The notes under the pieces: generated by a model
The model's input: the letters and a program-made list of their open reading frames with translations, nothing else
Database searches by the model: none
Told to the model about the DNA's origin: nothing
Shown here: one piece after another, positions 1 through 5,112 of the stretch
How the letters are laid out: every line of letters begins with the position of its first letter
How positions within the stretch are numbered: position 1 is the stretch's first letter
NCBI GenBank assembly: GCA_011322715.1
Contig: DRLX01000335.1
Location: forward strand, 1-5,112
From: Desulfobulbaceae bacterium
Lineage (GTDB): Bacteria; Desulfobacterota; Desulfobulbia; Desulfobulbales; Desulfobulbaceae
Direction: 5' to 3'
Length of the DNA: 5,112 nucleotides
Position numbers and translations under genes: made by a program

Positions 1-1
1 A

Positions 2-745
2 GGGGAAGTGTGGGAGTATTGGGAAGCCTTTCTTGCAGAAGATACAATTTCCGAAGCATATTACTCACCGTATCAGGGCGACTATATAGGTGAGGCGAGT
101 ATAGATGAACTCGGCGGCAAGAATAATAGCGCCGACGCTGCAAATGTCACCGATGAATCCACTTTTTCCCAGGCACACGCCTGGATGTACCCTATGTCGT
201 ATGGACCTTGCAAACACAAGGATTACGGCATGTGGATGACGGAAAACGACTCCATGTGGCAAGACGATGAAACGTCCATCATTATTACGCCCGAAGCTGC
301 AGCCTACGCCAACAAGGCTGCGGTTTTGACATGCATGGCTGATGCTGCAGCGGTCAATCTTGGTTATACGCTTGACTTCATGCCTCAGTGTATCGGCAGC
401 AGCGGCATGGCGTATCCCATGAACGGTCACTCCGATAATGACAACATTGTTCAAGCAAACAACCTGGCGGCTTCCAGGCTGATCTACAAGCTGTGCCGGC
501 TGTTTCTGATCTGTGATCCTGCCGATAACCCTTGCGGTTGTAATTATACGCCGGTGTGGACCAAAAGTCATTACAAGATGCACGTTGTCAGACCGGCAGA
601 CCGCTCTCCGGCCTATCCCGTGGGCAAGGCTGCCAAATTTTATGATTCCGGCCTCAATACTCCCTACGAGGGAGCGAAGGGGTCAAACGATGAATTTCTC
701 TGGATTGTCTATAGGAAACAATTGTGCTGCACATGCTGCGAATAA
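2..745 (+). CDS. traU: TraU, conjugal transfer pilus assembly protein (3' part, N-terminus outside window)
   Basis: Periplasmic protein of F-type conjugation systems, needed for DNA transfer and mating-pair stabilisation along with TraH, TraN and TrbC. The frame is open to the left edge, so the gene starts outside the window. About 247 residues are visible; F TraU is about 330, so some 85 residues including the signal peptide are missing. Family-like features are the early WEYWEAFLAED segment, the SYGPCKHKDYGMW segment, the MPQCIGSSGMAYPMNGHSDND stretch and the DPADNPCGCNY segment. Eleven cysteines are visible, including an unusual CCTCC cluster immediately before the final Glu and the stop. 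Many cysteines are expected, since TraU is a disulfide-rich periplasmic protein. The 3' end overlaps the next gene by 22 bases. The family call is firm; the exact function rests on the F homologue. Confidence 0.9.
   Translation, partial: GEVWEYWEAFLAEDTISEAYYSPYQGDYIGEASIDELGGKNNSADAANVTDESTFSQAHAWMYPMSYGPCKHKDYGMWMTENDSMWQDDETSIIITPEAAAYANKAAVLTCMADAAAVNLGYTLDFMPQCIGSSGMAYPMNGHSDNDNIVQANNLAASRLIYKLCRLFLICDPADNPCGCNYTPVWTKSHYKMHVVRPADRSPAYPVGKAAKFYDSGLNTPYEGAKGSNDEFLWIVYRKQLCCTCCE
713..718 (+). promoter_or_regulatory. Ribosome binding site for trbC, favouring the GTG start
   Basis: AGGAAA lies inside the end of traU. From AGGA (713-716) there are 7 bases to the GTG at 724, a normal spacing, but 16 to the in-frame ATG at 733. 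This favours GTG 724 as the trbC start. The ATG remains possible and would still leave a usable signal peptide. Confidence 0.5.
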
Positions 746-1524
746 TTTCTTACTTTTTTCTCATTTATCTTTCCTGTTCTCCGACACTTGGTCACGCCCA
801 AGGCAAAGAAGATACCGATCCTGCATTGAGCCGTAGTGTGAACTCTGCTTTGGAAAAGGGCAGGGCAGAGGCCAAGAAAATAACTCTGCCGGTGAATAAA
901 CATGCAGAGGAAGGGCTGAAGGCGGCGGAAGAAACGGCCAAAGTTTTTCACTCCGTTGAATTTCAGAGCAAGGTTCAGCGTGAAACACAGCGGCTGAAAA
1001 AAGAAGTCGGAGAATGCACGGCCTCCTCTTCGTCCTGGAAAAAGGAGGGCGAGAAGCAGGGGGCGGAAGAACCGGTCTCCAGTCTCAGTGATGCTGAAAA
1101 AGTGTATTTGTTCCTCTCCAGTTCCATACCGGATGAAACCATCCATAATTATCTGGTCGATGTTGCACGGGTTGAAGATCCGAATCTCATCCCGGTTATG
1201 CGGGGCATGGTCAATGGCGTGAGTGACAAGAAAGCCAACACCAAATATTTCAGCAAAATATTGAAAGAAGACATGGGTTGTCATGATGATTTCCGAAACC
1301 AAAAAATATGTGCGCGGTTTAAGACGGATATTTTATTCCAGCCGCCTCTGTTTACACGGTACGGGATCGAGCGGGTACCGGCGCTGATCTATGATAATGG
1401 AGGTAGGGTCTTTTTAATTCAGGGTGATGCCGGACTTGATTATCTCCTGGAGCGAGTGAACCGGGACGCAAAACAAAAAAGCCTGGAGAGCCTGATTGCC
1501 AAAATACAGGAGAGGTCGAAATGA
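724..1524 (+). CDS. trbC: TrbC, F-type conjugal transfer pilus assembly protein
   Basis: Periplasmic pilus-assembly protein of F-type systems, which works with TraW in pilus formation. Starting at GTG 724 it has 266 residues; F TrbC is about 212, so this one is long. Residues 1-25 form a signal peptide with hydrophobic core YFFLIYLSC and likely cleavage at GHA|QG. Residues about 38-97 are charged, helix-prone and possibly coiled coil; they account for the extra length. The TrbC domain covers about 127-250: VYLFLSSSIPDETIHNYL (127 onward), the VMRGMVNG strand-loop, and IERVPALIYD (from 215), a pattern like the thioredoxin-fold cis-Pro segment. Cysteines at 98, 186 and 196 could form periplasmic disulfides. 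It overlaps traU by 22 bases and the next gene by ATGA. The extra N-terminal segment is not clearly TraW, so I do not call a TraW-TrbC fusion. Confidence 0.88.
   Translation: MLHMLRIISYFFLIYLSCSPTLGHAQGKEDTDPALSRSVNSALEKGRAEAKKITLPVNKHAEEGLKAAEETAKVFHSVEFQSKVQRETQRLKKEVGECTASSSSWKKEGEKQGAEEPVSSLSDAEKVYLFLSSSIPDETIHNYLVDVARVEDPNLIPVMRGMVNGVSDKKANTKYFSKILKEDMGCHDDFRNQKICARFKTDILFQPPLFTRYGIERVPALIYDNGGRVFLIQGDAGLDYLLERVNRDAKQKSLESLIAKIQERSK
1508..1515 (+). promoter_or_regulatory. Strong ribosome binding site for the trbI-like gene
   Basis: AGGAGAGG sits at the 3' end of trbC, 5 bases before the ATG at 1521. Together with the ATGA stop/start overlap it fixes the start of the downstream gene and points to coupled translation. 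Confidence 0.7.
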
Positions 1525-1859
1525 GTGAACCGGAAAAGCTGCAAAAAAAGGAGGCAGAGACAAAAAAGTCTACGGGTCCGGGCTATCTTGAGGTCATTAT
1601 CATTGCCCTGATCATGGCTGCCGGTGTTGTGGCCGGGTACGACAAAATGTTTGCCCAAAAGATAAAGGTCATTGACCTGAAAGGGTATATCAGAACCCAG
1701 AAGGCGTTACTTGTGGCTGGAGAAATCAATAAAAATCAGTTGCGAATCAACCTGGATAAGATCGATCAAGCCGTGAAGAAAGCGGCCGACACCCCCAATA
1801 CCATTATTTTACTCAAGGAGGTCGTACTGAAAAATGGAGACGAAATCAGCATCAAATAA
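1521..1859 (+). CDS. trbI: TrbI-like (F-type) small inner-membrane conjugation protein
   Basis: Small bitopic inner-membrane protein of 112 residues; F TrbI is 128. The N-terminus (1-20) is hydrophilic and rich in Lys and Glu. One transmembrane helix follows at about 23-40 (VIIIALIMAAGVVAGY), then a periplasmic domain. The part after the membrane helix, KVIDLKGYIRTQKALLVAGEINKNQL, matches the F-type TrbI pattern: a strand of the 'vvDlkgyi' kind, then a helix with the conserved aqL-type segment and a second amphipathic helix. In F, TrbI is dispensable and changes pilus length and retraction. The start is supported by a strong AGGAGAGG site. In F, trbI lies upstream of traW; here it follows trbC. 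The assignment rests on remote pattern and context; another small membrane T4SS accessory is the alternative. Confidence 0.7.
   Translation: MSEPEKLQKKEAETKKSTGPGYLEVIIIALIMAAGVVAGYDKMFAQKIKVIDLKGYIRTQKALLVAGEINKNQLRINLDKIDQAVKKAADTPNTIILLKEVVLKNGDEISIK
1815..1821 (+). promoter_or_regulatory. Ribosome binding site for the S26 peptidase gene
   Basis: AAGGAGG lies inside the 3' end of the trbI-like gene, 12 bases before the ATG at 1834. The spacing is a little long, but this is the only good Shine-Dalgarno match upstream of that start, and the protein from 1834 has a sensible cytoplasmic tail plus membrane helix. Confidence 0.55.
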
Positions 1860-2361
1860 AAAAAGATTGTTTCGTAAGCTGAATAAGCGGGAAAAGGCCC
1901 TGGCTATTGTTGTACTGGCAGCTTTACTGGTTGGAGCATGGCTGCCGGAACGGATCATTGTTTCAACCAGCCCATCCCTTAACCACAGGATTTTTTTCCT
2001 GACTCCGGTGCGCACAACAAAAATCAAGAATGGGGATTATCTGGTGTTCAGGCACAAAACAGATTTTATCCGCAAAGGACTGAACGAAAAAAATGATCGT
2101 TTAATAAAAGAGGTGGGCTGTTCTCCTGATGAGATTTTAACAAGGGATGCGGATCGGCAATGGTATTGCGGCCAACATTTTCTCGGCAAAGCCCTGGAAA
2201 AGGACGGCAAAGGACGTGATCTTCCACAATTCAAATATATCGGGCCGGTGCCGGATAACAGTTACTTCATGGTGGGGACAAATCCCCGCAGTTTTGATTC
2301 CAGATACTTCGGGTTTGTCCATGCAGATGAATTCCTCTATAAAGCTCTACCGCTCTGGTAA
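1834..2361 (+). CDS. S26 family signal peptidase of the conjugative TraF/TrhF type
   Basis: Membrane-bound serine-lysine protease of 175 residues that would cleave an exported substrate on the periplasmic face, in transfer operons probably the pilin or another Tra precursor. A basic cytoplasmic tail (1-21) is followed by one membrane helix (about 22-38). The nucleophile region is STSPSLNHRIFFL, with Ser48 the best match to the catalytic serine. The general base is Lys92 in RLIKEVG (90-95 region). Box E is intact: VPDNSYFMVGTNPRSFDSRYFG at 139-160, with the diagnostic SFDSRY at 153-158. Cys96 and Cys112 are the only cysteines. One oddity: the usual Pro and Gly of the S-x-P-x-G motif are replaced (S48-L-N-H-R). 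The gene overlaps the trbI-like gene by 26 bases and traF by 41. RP4 TraF cyclises its pilin; whether this enzyme does so cannot be told. I avoid the symbol traF because the thioredoxin-like gene next door carries it. Confidence 0.88.
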   Translation: METKSASNKKRLFRKLNKREKALAIVVLAALLVGAWLPERIIVSTSPSLNHRIFFLTPVRTTKIKNGDYLVFRHKTDFIRKGLNEKNDRLIKEVGCSPDEILTRDADRQWYCGQHFLGKALEKDGKGRDLPQFKYIGPVPDNSYFMVGTNPRSFDSRYFGFVHADEFLYKALPLW

Positions 2362-3286
2362 GGGCATTTTGATTTTTTTGTCATTACCCCTGTTCTGTCT
2401 GCTCTGCCTACCAGTAGTGGCAGGCGCAGCAAATGGAACTGCTGATCCGGTGTCGGGAGACGGCGGTATTGGTGTCAAGTTTTATCAGGATACAAAACAC
2501 GGCTGGTTCTGGTACGAAGATCCGCTCCCCGAACAGGACAAGCAAAAAAAGGACGGAAAGAAGCAAAAAATAAAAATGCCCCGGAAATTGCCGTCTCTGG
2601 AGAACTATACCATTGACGAGCTGTGGAATATGTATCCGGACGATTTCCAGGCATTGTTGAATGTTCTGCAGAAAAAGGCCGTTCAGGCCCCGACCGAGCA
2701 AAACATCACGGACTATCTGACCATGCAGGATATTGCCCGGCGTAAGGCCCTGGCCTACACCAATGCCACCATGTATGTCACGCAGAAACACGCTGATCTT
2801 TTCAGTGTGAACCAGGTGTATCCAACTGCCGGACCTGGAGTTACAGCAAGGGTGCAGATGCAGATGTCTGAAATATCACAGACCATCAACCGGGCAGGAT
2901 CTGATCATGCCCTGATATTTTTCGTACAACCCGGATGCGGATTTTGTGAGAAACAGGCCGGGATACTGGCTTATTTCAGGGATAAATATGGTTGGTCGAT
3001 CAAGACCGTGGATATCAGCAGGAATGTTAATGCCGCAGCCCGGTTTAATATTACGGTCACTCCTACCCTACTCCTCATCAAAAAAGGGCAGGACAGGTAC
3101 ATGACAGTGGCCACCGGCGTTATTGCTCTGACCGAGTTGGAGCGTAAACTCTACCGGGCCATTCGTTTCCTGCAGGGGAATACCCGGGCAGACAATTTTT
3201 TAATGTATGATTTTCAAAAAGGGTCGCCCCTGGACCCAACGGCCATCCTGAAAAAAGGACATAAGCTCAGGACGGTTGGGAATTGA
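2321..3286 (+). CDS. traF: TraF, conjugal transfer pilus assembly protein with thioredoxin-like CGFC domain
   Basis: Periplasmic F-type pilus-assembly protein of 321 residues. ATG 2321 (MQMNSS) is chosen because it gives a complete signal peptide: basic N-region with Lys8, Arg11 and Lys14, hydrophobic core about 16-34, cleavage near AGA|AN (36-37). ATG 2327 would serve equally. The frame extends further upstream but those residues lack a leader. The mature N-terminal part has GWFWYEDPL, typical of the family, a Lys-rich linker and LENYTIDELWNMYPDDF. The C-terminal thioredoxin-like domain (about 190-300) has FFVQPGCGFCEKQ with Cys206 and Cys209, and a Thr-Pro cis-proline at Pro248 (TVTPTLLLI). 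These two cysteines are the only ones after the signal peptide. F TraF lacks the CxxC, which there belongs to TrbB, so this copy may be redox-active. It overlaps the peptidase gene by 41 bases and has no clear ribosome binding site, which suggests coupled translation. Confidence 0.88.
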   Translation: MQMNSSIKLYRSGKGILIFLSLPLFCLLCLPVVAGAANGTADPVSGDGGIGVKFYQDTKHGWFWYEDPLPEQDKQKKDGKKQKIKMPRKLPSLENYTIDELWNMYPDDFQALLNVLQKKAVQAPTEQNITDYLTMQDIARRKALAYTNATMYVTQKHADLFSVNQVYPTAGPGVTARVQMQMSEISQTINRAGSDHALIFFVQPGCGFCEKQAGILAYFRDKYGWSIKTVDISRNVNAAARFNITVTPTLLLIKKGQDRYMTVATGVIALTELERKLYRAIRFLQGNTRADNFLMYDFQKGSPLDPTAILKKGHKLRTVGN

Positions 3287-3291
3287 AGGAA

Positions 3292-3297
3292 AGAGGA
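3292..3297 (+). promoter_or_regulatory. Ribosome binding site for the GNHR-motif gene
   Basis: AGAGGA lies 9 bases before the ATG at 3307, with a second purine run (AAGGAA, 3286-3291) just upstream. It favours ATG 3307 over the in-frame TTG at 3283, which overlaps the traF stop codon. Confidence 0.6.
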
Positions 3298-3306
3298 ACG
3301 AAATCA

Positions 3307-4023
3307 ATGAGCGAGCCTGAAAGGCTGAAATACTTCGACCTGCAAGCCCCACCACCGTTTGCCGAGACTATCCTTAAGCCGTGGCCGGAGAAAGAATTCC
3401 GGGAATTTGAACCGTATATCATCGAGGAACAACGGCACGGCAGTGCGTCCGTCAACGTCTTTCGGGTTGTAGGGACGCAGCTCCCCGACTATGCGGGTAA
3501 GAGCTGGTTTGACCTTTTAATGAACGGTCGGCGCATGATGGCCAATCTGCCGCTGTTTCAGGACAATCCCGGATATTATCTGGAGACGGGGGGCAAAGAG
3601 CCATACATGCACTACCGGTCCATTGACGGCGGTGACGTTTATATTGGCGATGAAGGTAATCACCGAACCTGTATTGCCAGATTTTTTTTCTTTACTCAAG
3701 GGTTGACCACTCTGCACGGGATAACCTTGGATGATTATCGGATAGATTGGGCTTTTAAAGAGCTGTGTGATGAACTCCGGGACTTGACGGAAAGATTAAG
3801 GGTTCCGATTCGCCTTACAGCAGTGAACAGAAAACTCGTCAATCGTCAGGATGCGGCCGACTGGCGGCTTGACAGTTTTACTCTGACAGCCAAAGTCATC
3901 GATACACGGCGTCACGAAACTTACGAGTTGGACAAGGACGGGTTGTGCCGGCTGTTGGATGAGATGAGAAAACCATGGTGGCAAAAAGTACTGTCAGGCA
4001 GGAAATTACCGATCAGCGCGTAA
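3307..4023 (+). CDS. Unknown protein with a GNHR motif, in the transfer operon between traF and traH
   Basis: I do not recognise this 238-residue protein. It has no signal peptide or membrane segment, so it is probably cytoplasmic, unlike its neighbours. The clearest feature is DVYIGDEGNHRTCIARFFFF, with Gly117-Asn118-His119-Arg120. A short strand, then (D/E)GNHR, then an Ala-containing helix resembles the core motif of ParB/sulfiredoxin-like nucleotide-binding domains, but this is a single-motif resemblance. Upstream is FEPYIIEEQRHGSASVNVFRVVG (about 35-57) and an aromatic-rich MHYRSIDGG stretch. The C-terminal third is charged and helical (ELCDELRDLTERL), followed by TLTAKVIDTRRHETYEL and a Trp-rich KPWWQKVLSGRK tail. 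The run of eight T at 3682-3689 encodes part of FFFF. The start at ATG 3307 is backed by AGAGGA. Spacing (20 bases from traF, 22 to traH) places it in the operon. It could act on DNA or nucleotides, regulate transfer, or be cargo; none of these is shown. Confidence 0.8.
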   Translation: MSEPERLKYFDLQAPPPFAETILKPWPEKEFREFEPYIIEEQRHGSASVNVFRVVGTQLPDYAGKSWFDLLMNGRRMMANLPLFQDNPGYYLETGGKEPYMHYRSIDGGDVYIGDEGNHRTCIARFFFFTQGLTTLHGITLDDYRIDWAFKELCDELRDLTERLRVPIRLTAVNRKLVNRQDAADWRLDSFTLTAKVIDTRRHETYELDKDGLCRLLDEMRKPWWQKVLSGRKLPISA

Positions 4024-4045
4024 ATTTAGTTCAAATCGAGGGAAA

Positions 4046-5112
4046 ATGCAAAAAGCGATTTTTACCATCATCTTACTTGGTTCCATGCTTCCCGTCTGTG
4101 CTTCAGCAGCATGGGTTGACGATTGGCTGGATCAGAGAACGACCACCTCACCCAATTATCTTGAGGGGCAGCAGCGAGGGTATTATTCCGCTGGTGGTTT
4201 CAGTGCCAGGTGGCCGAGTACCGCTACCTATCCGGTTACGGTGGAGCCGCCCCGACTCAAAGGCGGTTGCGGTGGTATTGACGTGTTCATGGGTGGCTTT
4301 TCTTTCATGAACTCGGACTATCTTGTGGATAAGCTCCAGGGCATACTCTCTGGAGCGGCAGGCGTGGCTTTTGATCTTGGTCTGAAGACACTCTGTGAAC
4401 AGTGTTCCAATACCATTAAAAATTTTGAAGCCATGTCCGACAAGCTTAACTCCATGCAGTTGGACGAGTGTGCAGCGGCAAAGGAGCTGGTCGGGATCGT
4501 GGCGGATAAAAACGGCTTCCATTCCAGCGAGGTTATGCGGGAAAAACTGGATACCGCCATTAAGAAAAACAAATTGCGCCAGGGTGCATCGGAAATGTGG
4601 GACATGATCACAAAAGAGGACCAATCTCGCAATAATGTGCCGCAGGCAGGAGATGTTTCCCGCGTAACCAGTGGTTGTAATGCGGACATAACCAGCACCT
4701 TTCTTCACGCGGGGTCATTGCTGGAAAACGTGGGCAGTAAAATGGGTATCCCCTCGGATTATATCAACCTGATCCGGGGACTGGTTGGTGACGTGAAGCT
4801 CGAAGGCCCTGCCAGCGCGTACAAGGTGTCGTATGAGGCTCCATGCTCTGAAAATAACCCTGACGATATCAAGGCATTTACCAGCGGTGATGTGTATGCA
4901 AAAGACTCCGGCGGTCACTGCAGCCAGATTCCGGATACAAACCGTGATCTGCGGCAATACGTACTGGATACCCTGACAAGTATATCCAGTAAAATCGAAA
5001 CGAAAGGGACGCTTACGACCACGGAACAAGCCTTTTTGCAGGCAACTCCCCTTTCCGCTCTGCCCATACTCAAAACCGCAGTGGGAACAAATATGAAAGA
5101 GGCGACCATTGC
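4046..5112 (+). CDS. traH: TraH, conjugal transfer pilus assembly protein (5' part, C-terminus outside window)
   Basis: Periplasmic protein, outer-membrane-associated in F, required for pilus extension and acting with TraF, TraU, TraW and TrbC. 355 codons are open to the right edge; F TraH is about 458, so roughly 100 residues are missing. The signal peptide is MQKAIFTIILLGSML and on, with cleavage near ASA|AW (21-22). The family signature is clear: RLKGGCGGIDVFMGGFSFMN (Cys75), then GVAFDLGLKTLCEQCSN (Cys117, Cys120), then NSMQLDECAAAKELV (Cys142). Further cysteines are at 211, 267 and 292, giving seven in the visible mature part. Near the right edge, LTTTEQAFLQATPLSALPIL matches the later TraH segment before the C-terminal helical region. 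The start ATG follows GAGGG (4038-4042) with only 3 bases between, a short spacing, but the signal peptide fixes it. An overlapping + frame at 3975-4310 and - frames at 4148-4708 are shadows. Confidence 0.92.
   Translation, partial: MQKAIFTIILLGSMLPVCASAAWVDDWLDQRTTTSPNYLEGQQRGYYSAGGFSARWPSTATYPVTVEPPRLKGGCGGIDVFMGGFSFMNSDYLVDKLQGILSGAAGVAFDLGLKTLCEQCSNTIKNFEAMSDKLNSMQLDECAAAKELVGIVADKNGFHSSEVMREKLDTAIKKNKLRQGASEMWDMITKEDQSRNNVPQAGDVSRVTSGCNADITSTFLHAGSLLENVGSKMGIPSDYINLIRGLVGDVKLEGPASAYKVSYEAPCSENNPDDIKAFTSGDVYAKDSGGHCSQIPDTNRDLRQYVLDTLTSISSKIETKGTLTTTEQAFLQATPLSALPILKTAVGTNMKEATI

Noticed and set aside
709..1302. Minus-strand frame opposite trbC
   Set aside because: The + strand has an intact TrbC with a signal peptide; the reverse translation has no coherent domain.
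1521..1541. Shared N-terminus MSEPE(K/R)L between the trbI-like protein and the GNHR protein (3307 onward)
   Set aside because: Only seven residues match and the proteins differ completely afterwards; the DNA matches imperfectly. Probably chance, not a duplicated leader.
2147..2320. Upstream extension of the traF frame to an ATG at 2147
   Set aside because: It lies wholly inside the S26 peptidase gene, gives no leader at its N-terminus, and would bury the clear signal peptide that begins at 2321.
3283..3306. TTG start for the GNHR-motif gene at 3283
   Set aside because: It overlaps the traF stop, whereas ATG 3307 is preceded by AGAGGA at a normal distance.
3975..4310. + strand frame spanning the end of the GNHR gene and the start of traH
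   Set aside because: It is out of frame with both supported genes, which together account for this sequence apart from a 22-base gap, and shows no motif.
4148..4708. Minus-strand frames opposite traH
   Set aside because: traH on the + strand has a strong family signature throughout this span; the reverse frames show no recognisable domain and are antisense shadows.

Overview
The window is a segment of a conjugative-transfer (F-type, MPF-F) type IV secretion operon. All recognised genes lie on the + strand, from the 3' part of traU at the left edge to the 5' part of traH at the right edge. The order is traU (partial) - trbC - trbI-like - S26 signal peptidase (TraF/TrhF type) - traF (thioredoxin-like, with CGFC) - unknown GNHR-motif gene - traH (partial). 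Nothing in the sequence decides whether it sits on a plasmid or on an integrative conjugative element. No tRNA, rRNA, CRISPR, insertion sequence, origin, promoter or terminator was recognised.

The genes are packed tightly. The first five are joined by overlaps of 22, 4, 26 and 41 bases. The last two junctions are short gaps of 20 and 22 bases, each with a purine-rich ribosome binding site. No stretch over 300 bases lacks a gene. This fits one long transcript with translational coupling, whose promoter lies outside the window.

The host looks like a Gram-negative bacterium: four products (TrbC, TraF, TraH, and TraU by family) are periplasmic or outer-membrane-associated pilus-assembly proteins, and the three whose N-termini are visible carry signal peptides. 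Base composition is close to balanced by eye. The diverged sequences and the gene order, which differs from plasmid F and from the order I recall for SXT/R27-type elements, would fit a non-enterobacterial proteobacterium or a desulfobacterial lineage, but the taxon cannot be fixed from this window.

Functionally, TraU, TrbC, TraF and TraH belong to the group that assembles and retracts the F-type pilus and stabilises mating pairs. TrbI affects pilus length/retraction in F. The S26 peptidase probably processes the pilin or another exported Tra protein. TraU and TraH are cysteine-rich, and TraF here keeps a thioredoxin-type CxxC, so it may act as the disulfide oxidase/isomerase for these partners, a job done in F by the separate protein TrbB. 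The least explained gene is the one at 3307-4023, whose GNHR motif resembles the ParB/sulfiredoxin-like fold motif but whose role is unknown.
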